Positions 18,341 to 26,020 of a stretch of 64,000 bases of DNA are shown piece by piece; position 1 is the first letter of the stretch; the number at the start of each line of letters is the position of its first letter. The stretch comes from Sphingomonas soli NBRC 100801 (GTDB lineage Bacteria > Pseudomonadota > Alphaproteobacteria > Sphingomonadales > Sphingomonadaceae): contig NZ_BCTZ01000009.1 in assembly GCF_001591025.1 (NCBI RefSeq), positions 124,001 to 188,000 of the forward strand, given 5' to 3'. The translations under genes and the position numbers were made by a program. A model generated the notes under the pieces. It did not search any database, was not told the origin of the DNA, and worked only from the letters and a program-made list of their open reading frames with translations.

Positions 18341-19633
18341 ATGGCCGGCGAGCAGGCGCTCGGGCTCGATTTCGGCACGACCAACAGCGTCGTCGCGCTT
18401 TCCGGCGGCGACGGAGCGGCGCAAGTCGTGCCCTTCGTGGGCGATCATGCGACGGGCGAGGTGTTCCGGTCCGCGCTTTGCTACTGGCTCGATGACGATG
18501 CACGCGGCGGCGTGGCGCACGAGGCCGGACCCTGGGCGATCGCCGAATATCTCGAATGGCCGCACGACAGCCGCTTCATCCAGTCGTTCAAGAGCGTCGC
18601 CGCCAGCGCGGTCTTCGAGCACGCCAACGTGTTCGACAAACGCTACCGGTTCGAGGAGTTGGGCCGCATGTTTCTCGCCCGGCTGCGCGCGCATGCCGGC
18701 GGCGCACTGGATAGCGTGCCCGATCGGATCGTGATCGGCAGGCCCGTGACCTATGCCGGCGCCCGCCCCGACGAAAAGCTCGCGCGGCAGCGTTATGACG
18801 CGATGTTCGACGCGTTCGGCACGCGGCTGCATTATGTGTACGAGCCGCTGGGCGCGGCGTTCAGCTATGCCACGCGGCTCACCGAACCCGCCACCATCCT
18901 CGTCGCGGATTTCGGCGGCGGCACCAGCGATTTCTCGATCGTGCGGGTGTCCGAGCCGGGTGCGGCGCAGCGCTGCGTGCCGCTGGGTTCGGCAGGCATC
19001 GGCATCGCCGGGGACCGTTTCGACTATCGCATCGTCGATCGCCTGATCCTGCCCCTGCTCGGCAAGGGCGGCAATTACCGCTCGTTCGACAAGATCCTCG
19101 AAATCCCCCGCAGCCATTTCGCCGATTTCGCCGATTGGTCCCGCCTTGCCCTGATGCGCAATCGCAGGACGATGGAGGAGCTGCGCCGTCTCCAGAAGAG
19201 CGCGATCGAGCCCGAAGCGATCGGGCGGATGATCGCCTTGATCGAAAACGAACTGGGCTTCCCGCTTTACGACGCCGTCGGCCGCCTGAAGCGCGCATTG
19301 TCGGGCAGCGAGCATGCCGCATTCGCGTTCAGCGGCGCGGGGCTGGAGATCACGGCAGACGTGACGCGCGCCGATTTCGAAACCTGGATCGCGGAGGATC
19401 TCAAGCGGATCAAAGCGACGGTCGATCTGGCGATGACCAAAGCAGGCGTCGAAGCCGGTGCGATCGACCGTATCTTCCTCACCGGCGGCTCCTCGCTCAT
19501 CCCCGCGATCCGCGCGATGTTCGAGCGCCGCTTCGGCAGCGAGCGGATCGCGACCGGCGGCGAACTCACCTCGATCGCGCACGGGCTGGCGTTGATCGGC
19601 GCAGACCCCGATGTAGAGCAATGGACCGCCTGA
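18341..19633 (+). CDS. Hsp70-family ATPase without substrate-binding domain (YegD-like)
   Basis: The 430-residue product is an actin-fold nucleotide-binding domain: LGLDFGTTNS near residue 7, VADFGGGTSDFS near ~190, and the adenosine motif LTGGSSLIPAIR near ~375. It stops soon after, without the DnaK beta-sandwich substrate domain, as in the YegD group. No J-protein or GrpE gene is nearby. A GGAGAAG ribosome-binding site precedes the ATG. Confidence 0.88.
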   Translation: MAGEQALGLDFGTTNSVVALSGGDGAAQVVPFVGDHATGEVFRSALCYWLDDDARGGVAHEAGPWAIAEYLEWPHDSRFIQSFKSVAASAVFEHANVFDKRYRFEELGRMFLARLRAHAGGALDSVPDRIVIGRPVTYAGARPDEKLARQRYDAMFDAFGTRLHYVYEPLGAAFSYATRLTEPATILVADFGGGTSDFSIVRVSEPGAAQRCVPLGSAGIGIAGDRFDYRIVDRLILPLLGKGGNYRSFDKILEIPRSHFADFADWSRLALMRNRRTMEELRRLQKSAIEPEAIGRMIALIENELGFPLYDAVGRLKRALSGSEHAAFAFSGAGLEITADVTRADFETWIAEDLKRIKATVDLAMTKAGVEAGAIDRIFLTGGSSLIPAIRAMFERRFGSERIATGGELTSIAHGLALIGADPDVEQWTA

Positions 19634-19645
19634 GCCCCCCTCCCC

Positions 19646-20053
19646 TCAGTCGAAGCTGACCTTGCCCCGCCCGGCCTTGACCGCGCTGCGCCCCTTTTTC
19701 TCGTCCACCCGGCGCGCCTTGGCGGCCTTGCTCGGCTTGGTCTTCACCCGCCGCGCCTGGCGCTCCAGCGATTTCTCGATCAGCTCCACCACCCGCTCGC
19801 GGGCATCGCTGCGGTTCGCTTCCTGCGTGCGAAACTTGCGCGCGGTAATCACCAGCTCGCCCGCGCCGGTCATCTTCGTCCCGGCAAGCACCTTCAATCG
19901 CTGATAGGCATAAACCGGCAGCCCCAGCGCGAAGACGTTGACCCGCAGCTGCACCGCGGTCGCCACCTTGTTGACGTTCTGCCCACCCGGCCCCGAGGCT
20001 GCGAGGAACTTTTCCTCGACGATCGCCTCTTCGGGCAGTTCAGCCACGGCCAA
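19646..20053 (-). CDS. arfB: Peptidyl-tRNA hydrolase ArfB (YaeJ), ribosome rescue
   Basis: ArfB hydrolyses peptidyl-tRNA on ribosomes stalled at a message end. The 135-residue product has the catalytic SGPGGQNVNKV (GGQ near residue ~23) and the basic C-terminal tail (KTKPSKAAKARRVDEKKGR) that enters the empty mRNA channel. It overlaps the upstream pseudouridine synthase gene by 14 bases. Confidence 0.93.
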   Translation of the reverse strand: MAVAELPEEAIVEEKFLAASGPGGQNVNKVATAVQLRVNVFALGLPVYAYQRLKVLAGTKMTGAGELVITARKFRTQEANRSDARERVVELIEKSLERQARRVKTKPSKAAKARRVDEKKGRSAVKAGRGKVSFD

Positions 20054-20690
20054 AGCCGATATTGTGGAAGCGCAGCGGCAACGGCGCCTCGGCCTTCACC
20101 TCGGGCTTGCCGTCGCGCGGCACGATCAGCTCGGCGGCGTGGAGCATCACCGCCGGGCCGCCCTTGCCATAGACCGGATCGCCCAGGATCGGCAGGCCGA
20201 GCCCCTCTGCGGCGTGAACGCGAAGCTGATGCGTGCGGCCGGTCTTGGGGAAGAAGGCCACCATCGCCCTGCCCTTCACCCGCTCGATCACTTCCCAGCG
20301 GGTAAAGGCCGGCTTGCCCGCCGGATCGCCGGTCATCCGCCAGCCTTCCTCTTCCGAAGAGATCTTGATCAGCGGCAGATCGATCTCGCCGCTATCCGCC
20401 TCCGGCTCGCCATCCAGCACCGCGACATAGCGCTTGGTCACCAGCCCCTGCTCGAACGCCTGGCCGAAGCGCTTGTGCGCCTTGGGATTACGCGCGAGCA
20501 ACAGGCAGCCGCTGGTGTCGCGGTCCAGCCGGTGCACCGGCAGCGGCAGCCGCTGGAAGCCGAAGGTCATCTCGCCGAGCATGTCCTCCAGGCTGCGCGA
20601 GCGATCGCGCGGGCGATCGACGGGAAGCCCGGCAGGCTTGTCGATCACCAGCGCTTCGCCGTCGATGAAAAGTACGCGATCCTTGAACAT
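20040..20690 (-). CDS. RluA-family pseudouridine synthase
   Basis: It converts uridine to pseudouridine in rRNA or tRNA. The product (216 residues from the ATG at 20690) shows VHRLDRDTSGCLLLAR with the catalytic Asp in HRLDRDTSG, KRYVAVLDG, and the family C-terminal RTHQLRVHAAEGLG and PILGDPVYG. No S4 domain is present. An in-frame ATG five codons upstream was not chosen. It overlaps arfB. Confidence 0.93.
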   Translation of the reverse strand: MFKDRVLFIDGEALVIDKPAGLPVDRPRDRSRSLEDMLGEMTFGFQRLPLPVHRLDRDTSGCLLLARNPKAHKRFGQAFEQGLVTKRYVAVLDGEPEADSGEIDLPLIKISSEEEGWRMTGDPAGKPAFTRWEVIERVKGRAMVAFFPKTGRTHQLRVHAAEGLGLPILGDPVYGKGGPAVMLHAAELIVPRDGKPEVKAEAPLPLRFHNIGFGRG

Positions 20691-20732
20691 CGCCGCCCTA
20701 TACACTTTCAGGCGGCGTGCGCGAGAGTCGCC

Positions 20733-21527
20733 TCAGCGGAAGCGGATCTCGCACACCGACATGCGGCCCGGCTGCGTGGTGCTCCACTGGCCCGTCCATT
20801 CGCCGCGCAGCTCGCGCGCCTTGTTGCGGCACTTGTTCTCGGCGTCCGCCTGGTTCCAGATCGGGCCGACTTCCACGTTGCGCGTGGAGCCGCGATCCCA
20901 GCCGCCGCCCGGTCCGCCACGGCCCGTGTCGATCGAGCAGACCGACATGCGGCCCTGCACCGTCGTGCGCCACTGGCCGTTCCAGGTGCCGCGAAGCTCG
21001 CGCGCCTTATTCGCGCACTTGGTCTCGGCGTCACGCTGGTTCCAGATCGGCCCGACCTCGATCTCGCGCGCGCCGCCGCGGTCCCAACCGCCCCGATCGT
21101 CGTCGCGTCCCATGCCGCCGCCATCGCCGCCGCGCCGTCCGCGCCAGCCGCGTCCGCGGCGATCGGCGTCCAGATCGGTGATGCGATACAGCAGCCGCTG
21201 CGAACCGAATACCGGCGTGCCCCAGATCTCGCGGCTCTGCAGGTCGATGAACACGCGAACCCCGCCGCGCTGGCGATCGATCAGCCAGACGCGCGCCGGC
21301 GTGCGGCGCTCCTCCTCAAACGTGTGGATCAGCGTGCCGTCATGGCCGAATTCGATCCACCGGCCATTGTCGAGATTCTCGAACGAACCGCCGCCGGTAT
21401 GGAAAACGCGCGTCACGTTGGTGCCGTCCACGCGGCGCTGGAGCGCGGGATAGCCATCGCCAGAAGCCGGCGCGGAAACGCCCGGCGCGGCAAGGGCAAT
21501 GGCGAATGCTGCAATGCTCACGATCAT
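20733..21527 (-). CDS. Secreted protein with tandem MVL-type mannan-binding lectin repeats
   Basis: The 264-residue product has a signal peptide (residues 1-19), an uncharacterised beta-rich N-terminal region (to ~120), an Arg/Gly/Asp-rich linker and two near-identical repeats at ~155-199 and ~216-262. Each repeat shows VGPIWNQ-DAE-KC, then RGxWxGQWxTT and GRMSVC, closely resembling the AGPLWSN / FTGQW / MSV pattern of Microcystis viridis lectin. Each repeat has two Cys 26 residues apart (171/197 and 233/259), which could form a disulfide. Glycan binding is inferred, not shown. Confidence 0.75.
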   Translation of the reverse strand: MIVSIAAFAIALAAPGVSAPASGDGYPALQRRVDGTNVTRVFHTGGGSFENLDNGRWIEFGHDGTLIHTFEEERRTPARVWLIDRQRGGVRVFIDLQSREIWGTPVFGSQRLLYRITDLDADRRGRGWRGRRGGDGGGMGRDDDRGGWDRGGAREIEVGPIWNQRDAETKCANKARELRGTWNGQWRTTVQGRMSVCSIDTGRGGPGGGWDRGSTRNVEVGPIWNQADAENKCRNKARELRGEWTGQWSTTQPGRMSVCEIRFR

Positions 21528-21596
21528 CGGTCCGTTCCTCTCATCCCTGTTGCCGCCTTGTGGCGTCTTGGTTGCGAAAGCGCAACGAATGACAAA

Positions 21597-21630
21597 ACGG
21601 CGGCCGGCCCCCGAAGGTTCCGGCCGCCGT
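21597..21630 (-). terminator. Intrinsic terminator of wrbA
   Basis: ACGGCGGCCGG (21597-21607) pairs with CCGGCCGCCGT (21620-21630); on the minus strand the stem is followed by TTTTGTC. It lies 26 bases past the wrbA stop and before the lectin gene. Confidence 0.88.
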
Positions 21631-21655
21631 TCGCGGGCCGCATATAGAGGGGGGA

Positions 21656-22258
21656 TTATGCGGCCAATTTGATCGCGGTCTCGGCGATGCGGCGGCCCTG
21701 ATAGCGCGCGCCGTCCAGCTCGGACTGGCTGGGCTGGCGGCTGCCATCGCCATCGGCGATCGTGGTCGCGCCGTAAGGCGAACCGCCCTTCACCTCGTCC
21801 ACGCCGCTCTGGCCCTGGAAGCCATAGTCCAGCCCGACGATGGTCAGGCCGAAGTGCAGCAGATTGGTGATGATCGAGAACAGCGTCGTTTCCTGTCCGC
21901 CATGCTGGGTCGCGGTGGAGGTGAACGCGCCGCCCACCTTGCCGTTCAGCGCGCCGCTATACCAGATGCCGCCCGCCGTATCCCAGAAGCTCGCCATCTG
22001 GCTCGCCATCCGGCCAAAGCGCGTCGGCGCGCCCACGATGATCGCGTCATAATTCTTCAGCGCCTCGGGGCCTTCGATCACCGGATGCGCGGTATCGGTC
22101 TTGAAATAGGCCGCGGCGACCACTTCCGGCGGCGCGGTTTCGGGCACGCGGCGGATATCCACCTCGGCACCCGCCGAGCGCGCGCCTTCGGCGACGGCAT
22201 CCGCCATCTGCTCCATATGGCCGTAGGACGAATAATAGAGAACCAGAACCTTGGTCAT
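21656..22258 (-). CDS. wrbA: NAD(P)H:quinone oxidoreductase WrbA
   Basis: WrbA is a flavodoxin-like FMN enzyme that makes two-electron quinone reductions. The 200-residue product from the ATG at 22258 begins [19 protein letters not shown], with FMN-binding [15 protein letters not shown] (residues ~75-83) and GGQETTLFS. It lies downstream of the pirin gene on the same strand; both face away from the LysR gene. Quinone stress is a likely shared theme. Confidence 0.94.
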   Translation of the reverse strand: MTKVLVLYYSSYGHMEQMADAVAEGARSAGAEVDIRRVPETAPPEVVAAAYFKTDTAHPVIEGPEALKNYDAIIVGAPTRFGRMASQMASFWDTAGGIWYSGALNGKVGGAFTSTATQHGGQETTLFSIITNLLHFGLTIVGLDYGFQGQSGVDEVKGGSPYGATTIADGDGSRQPSQSELDGARYQGRRIAETAIKLAA

Positions 22259-22303
22259 TGTGCGTTCCTTCAAAAAATCCGGGCCTTCAAAGAATCCGGG
22301 GGT

Positions 22304-22338
22304 GTCCGCCACGCCGGGGGGGGAAGGGCGTGGCGGAC
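22304..22338 (-). terminator. Hairpin between pirin gene and wrbA
   Basis: GTCCGCCACGCC (22304-22315) pairs with GGCGTGGCGGAC (22327-22338). The minus-strand downstream bases are only partly T-rich (GATTCTTTG), so it may be a partial terminator or transcript-processing hairpin. Just beyond it, two direct copies of a CTTCAA-rAATCCGGG-like element precede wrbA. Confidence 0.5.
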
Positions 22339-22345
22339 GGGGGGC

Positions 22346-23056
22346 TCAGTCGGCGTCGACCATCACGATCTCTGCGTCTTGGATCGCAGTGATCGTGTAG
22401 GTGCCGCCCTTCAGGGCTGCGCCGTCGCGTGCCTCGATGCGCTCGCCGGCCAGTTCGATCGTGCCGATCGCGGGGACGAGATAGGCATGCCGCCCCTCGC
22501 CCACCTGATAGGTCACGCTCTCGCCTGCCTTCAGCGTCGCGCCCAGCACGCGGGCATCGGCGCGGATCGGCAAAGCGTCGCTATCCTCGGCAAAGCCGCT
22601 CGCCAGCGTCACGAAGCGCCCCGAGCGATCGCCCTTCGGAAAGGGCTTGGCGCCCCAGCTCGGCTGGCCGCCCCGCTCGCGCGGGAGGATCCAGATCTGG
22701 AAGAGCGTCGTCGTCTCGGGCTCGAGATTATATTCGGCGTGGCGAACGCCGTTTCCGGCGCTCATCACCTGCACGTCGCCTGCGCCGGTGCGGCCCTTGT
22801 TTCCCATCGAATCCTGATGGGTGATCGCGCCCGAGCGGACATAGGTGATGATTTCCATGTCCTGGTGCGGGTGCGGCGGGAAACCGGAATTGGCGGCGAT
22901 CTCGTCATCGTTCCACACGCGGATCGCGCCCCAGCCCATCCGGGCCGGATCGTGATAGTTCGCGAAGCTGAAGTGATGCCGCGCGTTGAGCCAGCCATGA
23001 TTGGCATGGCCTAGGGTCTCAAACGGGCGCAGCTCGATGGTCTTGGTGTCGATCAT
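22346..23056 (-). CDS. Pirin family protein (YhhW-like bicupin)
   Basis: The 236-residue product is a short pirin: N-terminal cupin with the metal-binding PPHPHQDMEIITYV (residues ~60-73) and GNGVRHAEYN (~101-110) His/Glu set, then a second cupin. YhhW homologues have quercetinase activity; a physiological substrate is not known here. It is the first gene after the LysR divergent promoter, with wrbA downstream. Confidence 0.92.
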   Translation of the reverse strand: MIDTKTIELRPFETLGHANHGWLNARHHFSFANYHDPARMGWGAIRVWNDDEIAANSGFPPHPHQDMEIITYVRSGAITHQDSMGNKGRTGAGDVQVMSAGNGVRHAEYNLEPETTTLFQIWILPRERGGQPSWGAKPFPKGDRSGRFVTLASGFAEDSDALPIRADARVLGATLKAGESVTYQVGEGRHAYLVPAIGTIELAGERIEARDGAALKGGTYTITAIQDAEIVMVDAD

Positions 23057-23123
23057 GATGATGACCTTTCGTTTCTTGAACCCAGAGATAAGGCGCGGTA
23101 TCGTCGCGTAAATGGAAACGTTG

Positions 23124-23138
23124 GAAACGGATTGTTTC
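23124..23138. promoter_or_regulatory. GAAAC-N5-GTTTC palindrome, possible LysR operator
   Basis: A perfect inverted repeat lies 2 bases before the lysR start and within the 84-base divergent region between pirin and lysR. Another GAAAC half-site is at 23115-23119. Position suggests the site at which the LysR protein controls itself and pirin-wrbA. Confidence 0.45.
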
Positions 23139-23140
23139 GC

Positions 23141-24055
23141 ATGAAGCTACCGGACTTCGAAGCCTGGGCCGTTTTCGCCGCAGTCGTCGAGCATCGCTCG
23201 TTCAGCGCCGCCGCCGATGCGCTTGCCGTCTCGAAAGCCACCGTCTCAAAGGCGATCAGCCGCCTCGAATTGCGGCTCGGCACCACCTTGTTTCACCGCA
23301 CCTCGCGCCGCCTGACGCTGACGGACAGCGGCCGTGCGCTCGCCGAGCATGCCCAGCGCATCCTGAGCGAGGGCGAAGCTGCGGAGGAAGCCGCGTTCGA
23401 ATCCGCCAGCGCGCCTGCGGGGCTGGTCCGCCTTGCCGCGCCGCTCACCTTCGGCATCCAGGCGGTCGCACCCTTGCTCGCCGAATTCATGGCCGCCCAT
23501 CCGGGGATCAAGATCGATCTGCGCCTGTCCGATGCGTTCGTCGATATTGTCGGCGAAGGCATCGATATCGCGCTGCGCATCGCCGAACTGCCCGATAGCT
23601 CGCTCCGCGCGCGCCGCCTGGGGGCCGTCACCGCGCATGTGGTCGGGGCACCCGCTTATTTCGCGCAGCATGGCCACCCCGCGCACCCAGCCGACCTCGC
23701 CCGGCACGCCTGCTTCACTTATGCCAATACGGCAAACCCCGACACCTGGCGCTTCCGCAAGGCGGGCGGCGAAGAAGCGGCGGTGCGCGTGGAGGGGCCG
23801 ATCCGCACCGACAGCGGCGATGCGATGCTCCCCGCGCTGCGTGCCGGGCTGGGCGTAGCGATCCTGCCGGGCTTCATCGTGGATAAAGATCTGGCCGCCG
23901 GCACGCTGGAGGCGGTGCTGCCCGAATGGTCGATCGGCGCTTCCGCGCTCCACCTGATCACCCCGCCGGGAACGCTGCGTCCGGCCCGCGTCGAAGCGCT
24001 GATCGAATTCCTGTCCGATCGGCTCAAGCGAATTTGCGCCGACGCCCCGATCTGA
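23141..24055 (+). CDS. LysR-family transcriptional regulator
   Basis: The 304-residue product (from the ATG MKLPDFEAW at 23141) has the winged-helix domain SFSAAADALAVSKATVSKAI (residues ~22-41) and a C-terminal periplasmic-binding-protein-like sensor (RLAAPLTFGIQAVAPLLAEF onward). I preferred this start over a frame start at 23132 because a palindrome spans that site. It is divergent from pirin-wrbA and is the likely regulator of that pair. Confidence 0.93.
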   Translation: MKLPDFEAWAVFAAVVEHRSFSAAADALAVSKATVSKAISRLELRLGTTLFHRTSRRLTLTDSGRALAEHAQRILSEGEAAEEAAFESASAPAGLVRLAAPLTFGIQAVAPLLAEFMAAHPGIKIDLRLSDAFVDIVGEGIDIALRIAELPDSSLRARRLGAVTAHVVGAPAYFAQHGHPAHPADLARHACFTYANTANPDTWRFRKAGGEEAAVRVEGPIRTDSGDAMLPALRAGLGVAILPGFIVDKDLAAGTLEAVLPEWSIGASALHLITPPGTLRPARVEALIEFLSDRLKRICADAPI

Positions 24056-24107
24056 CTCGACTCTGTAACCAAGCTGAGTCCTCCACCTACGTAGAATCCC
24101 GCGACTC
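24054..24107. promoter_or_regulatory. Cluster of five GANTC (CcrM) sites upstream of ctrA
   Basis: GACTC at 24054 and 24059, GAGTC at 24076, GAATC at 24094 and GACTC at 24103 occur within 54 bases. GANTC is the target of the cell-cycle methyltransferase CcrM of alphaproteobacteria. Random sequence would give one per several hundred bases. Methylation-state control of ctrA is a known feature in Caulobacter; here it is inferred. Confidence 0.7.
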
Positions 24108-24122
24108 GTGGATTTCTGCGGG

Positions 24123-24137
24123 TTAGGAAGAAATTAA
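24123..24137 (+). promoter_or_regulatory. Possible CtrA-binding box (TTAG-N7-TTAA)
   Basis: TTAG (24123-24126) and TTAA (24134-24137) are separated by exactly 7 bases, one mismatch from the CtrA consensus TTAA-N7-TTAA; a further inverted GGTTAA half-site is at 24161-24166. The region is 90-110 bases upstream of the ctrA start, so CtrA autoregulation is plausible. Confidence 0.5.
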
Positions 24138-24229
24138 CCTTTTGCCTTCAGACCGGGTTAGGTTAATAAATCGCTCAGGACGTTTCCGCCACGAGGGAGG
24201 AAGGCGTTTGGTGGGCAAGGGGAACTGGC

Positions 24230-24937
24230 ATGCGTGTGCTGCTGATCGAGGATGAGCCGTCGACCGCGAAGGCGATCGAACTGATGCTCTCGACCGAGGG
24301 CTTCAACGTCTACACGACGGATCTCGGTGAAGAGGGCTTGGATCTCGCCAAGCTCTATGATTACGACATCATCCTGCTCGATCTGAACCTGCCCGATATG
24401 CATGGCTATGATGTGCTCAAGAAGGTCCGCGTCGCCCGCGTCCAGACGCCGGTGCTGATCCTTTCGGGCATCAACGAAATGGATTCCAAGGTGCGCTCGT
24501 TCGGCTTCGGTGCCGACGATTATGTCACCAAGCCTTTCCACCGCGAAGAGCTGGTCGCGCGCATCCATGCCGTGGTCCGCCGCTCGAAGGGGCATTCGCA
24601 GTCGGTCATCCGCACCGGCAAGCTCGCCGTGAACCTCGATGCGAAGACCGTCGAAGTCGATGGTGCCCGCGTGCATCTCACCGGCAAGGAATATGCGATG
24701 CTGGAGCTGCTTTCGCTCCGCAAGGGCACCACGCTCACCAAGGAAATGTTCCTCAACCACCTTTATGGCGGCATGGACGAGCCCGAACTCAAGATCATCG
24801 ACGTCTTCATCTGCAAGCTGCGCAAGAAGCTCAGCATGGCGACCGAAGGCGAGAATTATATCGAGACCGTCTGGGGCCGCGGCTATGTGCTGCGCGAGCC
24901 CGAAGGCGGCGAACAGGCGATTTCCGAAGTCGCCTGA
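24230..24937 (+). CDS. ctrA: Cell-cycle response regulator CtrA
   Basis: CtrA is the OmpR-type master regulator of the alphaproteobacterial cell cycle. The 235-residue product has a receiver domain (residues 1-118; acidic pocket IEDE, phospho-acceptor Asp51 in LLDLNLPD, Lys in VTKPF) and a C-terminal winged helix (residues ~125-228; [34 protein letters not shown]). The C terminus ends VA, similar to the short degradation signal of the family. It is preceded by an AAGGGGAA ribosome-binding site. Confidence 0.97.
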   Translation: MRVLLIEDEPSTAKAIELMLSTEGFNVYTTDLGEEGLDLAKLYDYDIILLDLNLPDMHGYDVLKKVRVARVQTPVLILSGINEMDSKVRSFGFGADDYVTKPFHREELVARIHAVVRRSKGHSQSVIRTGKLAVNLDAKTVEVDGARVHLTGKEYAMLELLSLRKGTTLTKEMFLNHLYGGMDEPELKIIDVFICKLRKKLSMATEGENYIETVWGRGYVLREPEGGEQAISEVA

Positions 24938-24962
24938 CACCAAACGCAGCGGGGGCTGACCA

Positions 24963-24994
24963 GGGCCGCGGTTCGCAAGGACCGCGGCCCTTTT
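24963..24994 (+). terminator. Intrinsic terminator of ctrA
   Basis: GGGCCGCGGT (24963-24972) pairs with ACCGCGGCCC (24981-24990), followed by TTTT. It lies 25 bases after the ctrA stop. Confidence 0.92.
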
Positions 24995-25089
24995 CATGTG
25001 GCGGAAGTCGGCCCGCCCACCCGCCGACCGGGCAATCGCCCCCGCTCGATACGATGCTTGCAATGTAGGATTTCAGATGCTTGGCTGGT

Positions 25090-25115
25090 GCGGCGTTGCC
25101 TCAACGCCGCTTTTT
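25090..25115 (+). terminator. Orphan plus-strand intrinsic terminator
   Basis: GCGGCGTTG (25090-25098), loop CCT, CAACGCCGC (25102-25110) and then TTTTT. No plus-strand gene ends nearby, because ctrA has its own terminator 100 bases upstream. The 95 bases between the two terminators may hold a small RNA or a decayed gene; I found no convincing promoter there. Confidence 0.75.
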
Positions 25116-25190
25116 GACTTGTCCGATTGCGCTGCGATTGCAGCACAGCTTGGTGCCGTCCCGAGCTTGGTCCATCCAGCTTGAACAGGC

Positions 25191-25270
25191 GTCATCCCCG
25201 CGATAGCGAGGACCCAGGGTTGCCCGGCAACAGCCCGCTTGGCTCTGGACCCCCGCTTTCGCGGGATGAC
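25191..25270. repeat. Dispersed palindromic repeat, GTCATCCCCGC type
   Basis: Begins GTCATCCCCGCGATAGCGAGG and ends CCCCGCTTTCGCGGGATGAC; same architecture as 16615-16695 and 30874-30950. Confidence 0.8.
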
Positions 25271-25339
25271 GGTTCCAGCTCTGCCAGACCGGGCGCCAGA
25301 CCCGCGGCTCGGCCCTGGCTCGCACACCCGTTCTTGGTG

Positions 25340-26020
25340 TCACTTTTGTGTAACCTTTCGCGCCTCCGCGTGGCGCTCCGCCCGCTCGAACAGCGCCTGC
25401 AGATCCTCGCGTGACACGTCGAACGTCTCGCCCAGATCGTCGAGCGCGGCATCGATGTCCTCGGCGATCAGGCGCGGCCGCGCGGGAACGGGGACGGCGC
25501 GGTGCGGATAGCGTTGGCCGGTGAAGCGGTGGAACGCGACGCCCACCGCGACCAGCAGCATCGCGTTGAGACCCACCGGCACCAGCGCAAAGGCATATCC
25601 GTGCGCCAGCACCGCCGGTCCGCCCACCACGCCCAGCAACGCGCTTCCCCCACCCGATGGGTGGAGGCACCGGGCGGCAGACATAAATATGATAGCGCTG
25701 GAGACGGCAACGCCCGCCGCCAGCGCGCCATGCCCCAGCCAATGCGCGGCGGCGATCCCCGCCAGCGCCGAAATCACGTTGCCGCCGATCACTGGCCAGG
25801 GCTGGCCCATCGGGCTCGACGGTACGACGAACACCAGCACCGCCGATGCGCCGATCGGCGCAGCCAGCAGCAGGCCCATGCCGGGATCGCCCGCCACGCG
25901 CGTGCTGATCAGCGCCGACAGGCCGATCCCCAGCAGCGCCCCTGCGGCCCCGATGATGCGTTCGCGCCAATTGGCACCCGCGAGCAACGGCAGCGGCAGG
26001 CTGCGCAGCCGGTCAAGCAT
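25340..26020 (-). CDS. HPP family integral membrane protein, no CBS domains
   Basis: The 226-residue product has four hydrophobic segments (residues ~22-40, 47-66, 78-107, 125-162), the family signature SPMGQPWPVIGGN and CLHPSGGGSALLG. The HPP family is linked to nitrite/anion transport in some organisms. After the membrane part comes an AEDIDAALDDLGETFDVSRED helix, which in longer relatives leads into paired CBS domains; here the protein ends about 15 residues later. It overlaps the CPBP gene by 8 bases. Confidence 0.88.
   Translation of the reverse strand: MLDRLRSLPLPLLAGANWRERIIGAAGALLGIGLSALISTRVAGDPGMGLLLAAPIGASAVLVFVVPSSPMGQPWPVIGGNVISALAGIAAAHWLGHGALAAGVAVSSAIIFMSAARCLHPSGGGSALLGVVGGPAVLAHGYAFALVPVGLNAMLLVAVGVAFHRFTGQRYPHRAVPVPARPRLIAEDIDAALDDLGETFDVSREDLQALFERAERHAEARKVTQK

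Larger units (their letters stand above)
24938..25339. other. 402-base intergenic stretch between ctrA and HPP gene
   Basis: Holds the ctrA terminator, an orphan plus-strand terminator at 25090-25115 and a GTCATCCCCGC palindromic repeat at 25191-25270. Nothing else with coding support is visible. Confidence 0.8.

Noticed and set aside
17930..19621. Long minus-strand frame opposite the Hsp70-like gene
   Set aside because: No family pattern; the plus strand has all Hsp70 ATPase motifs in frame.
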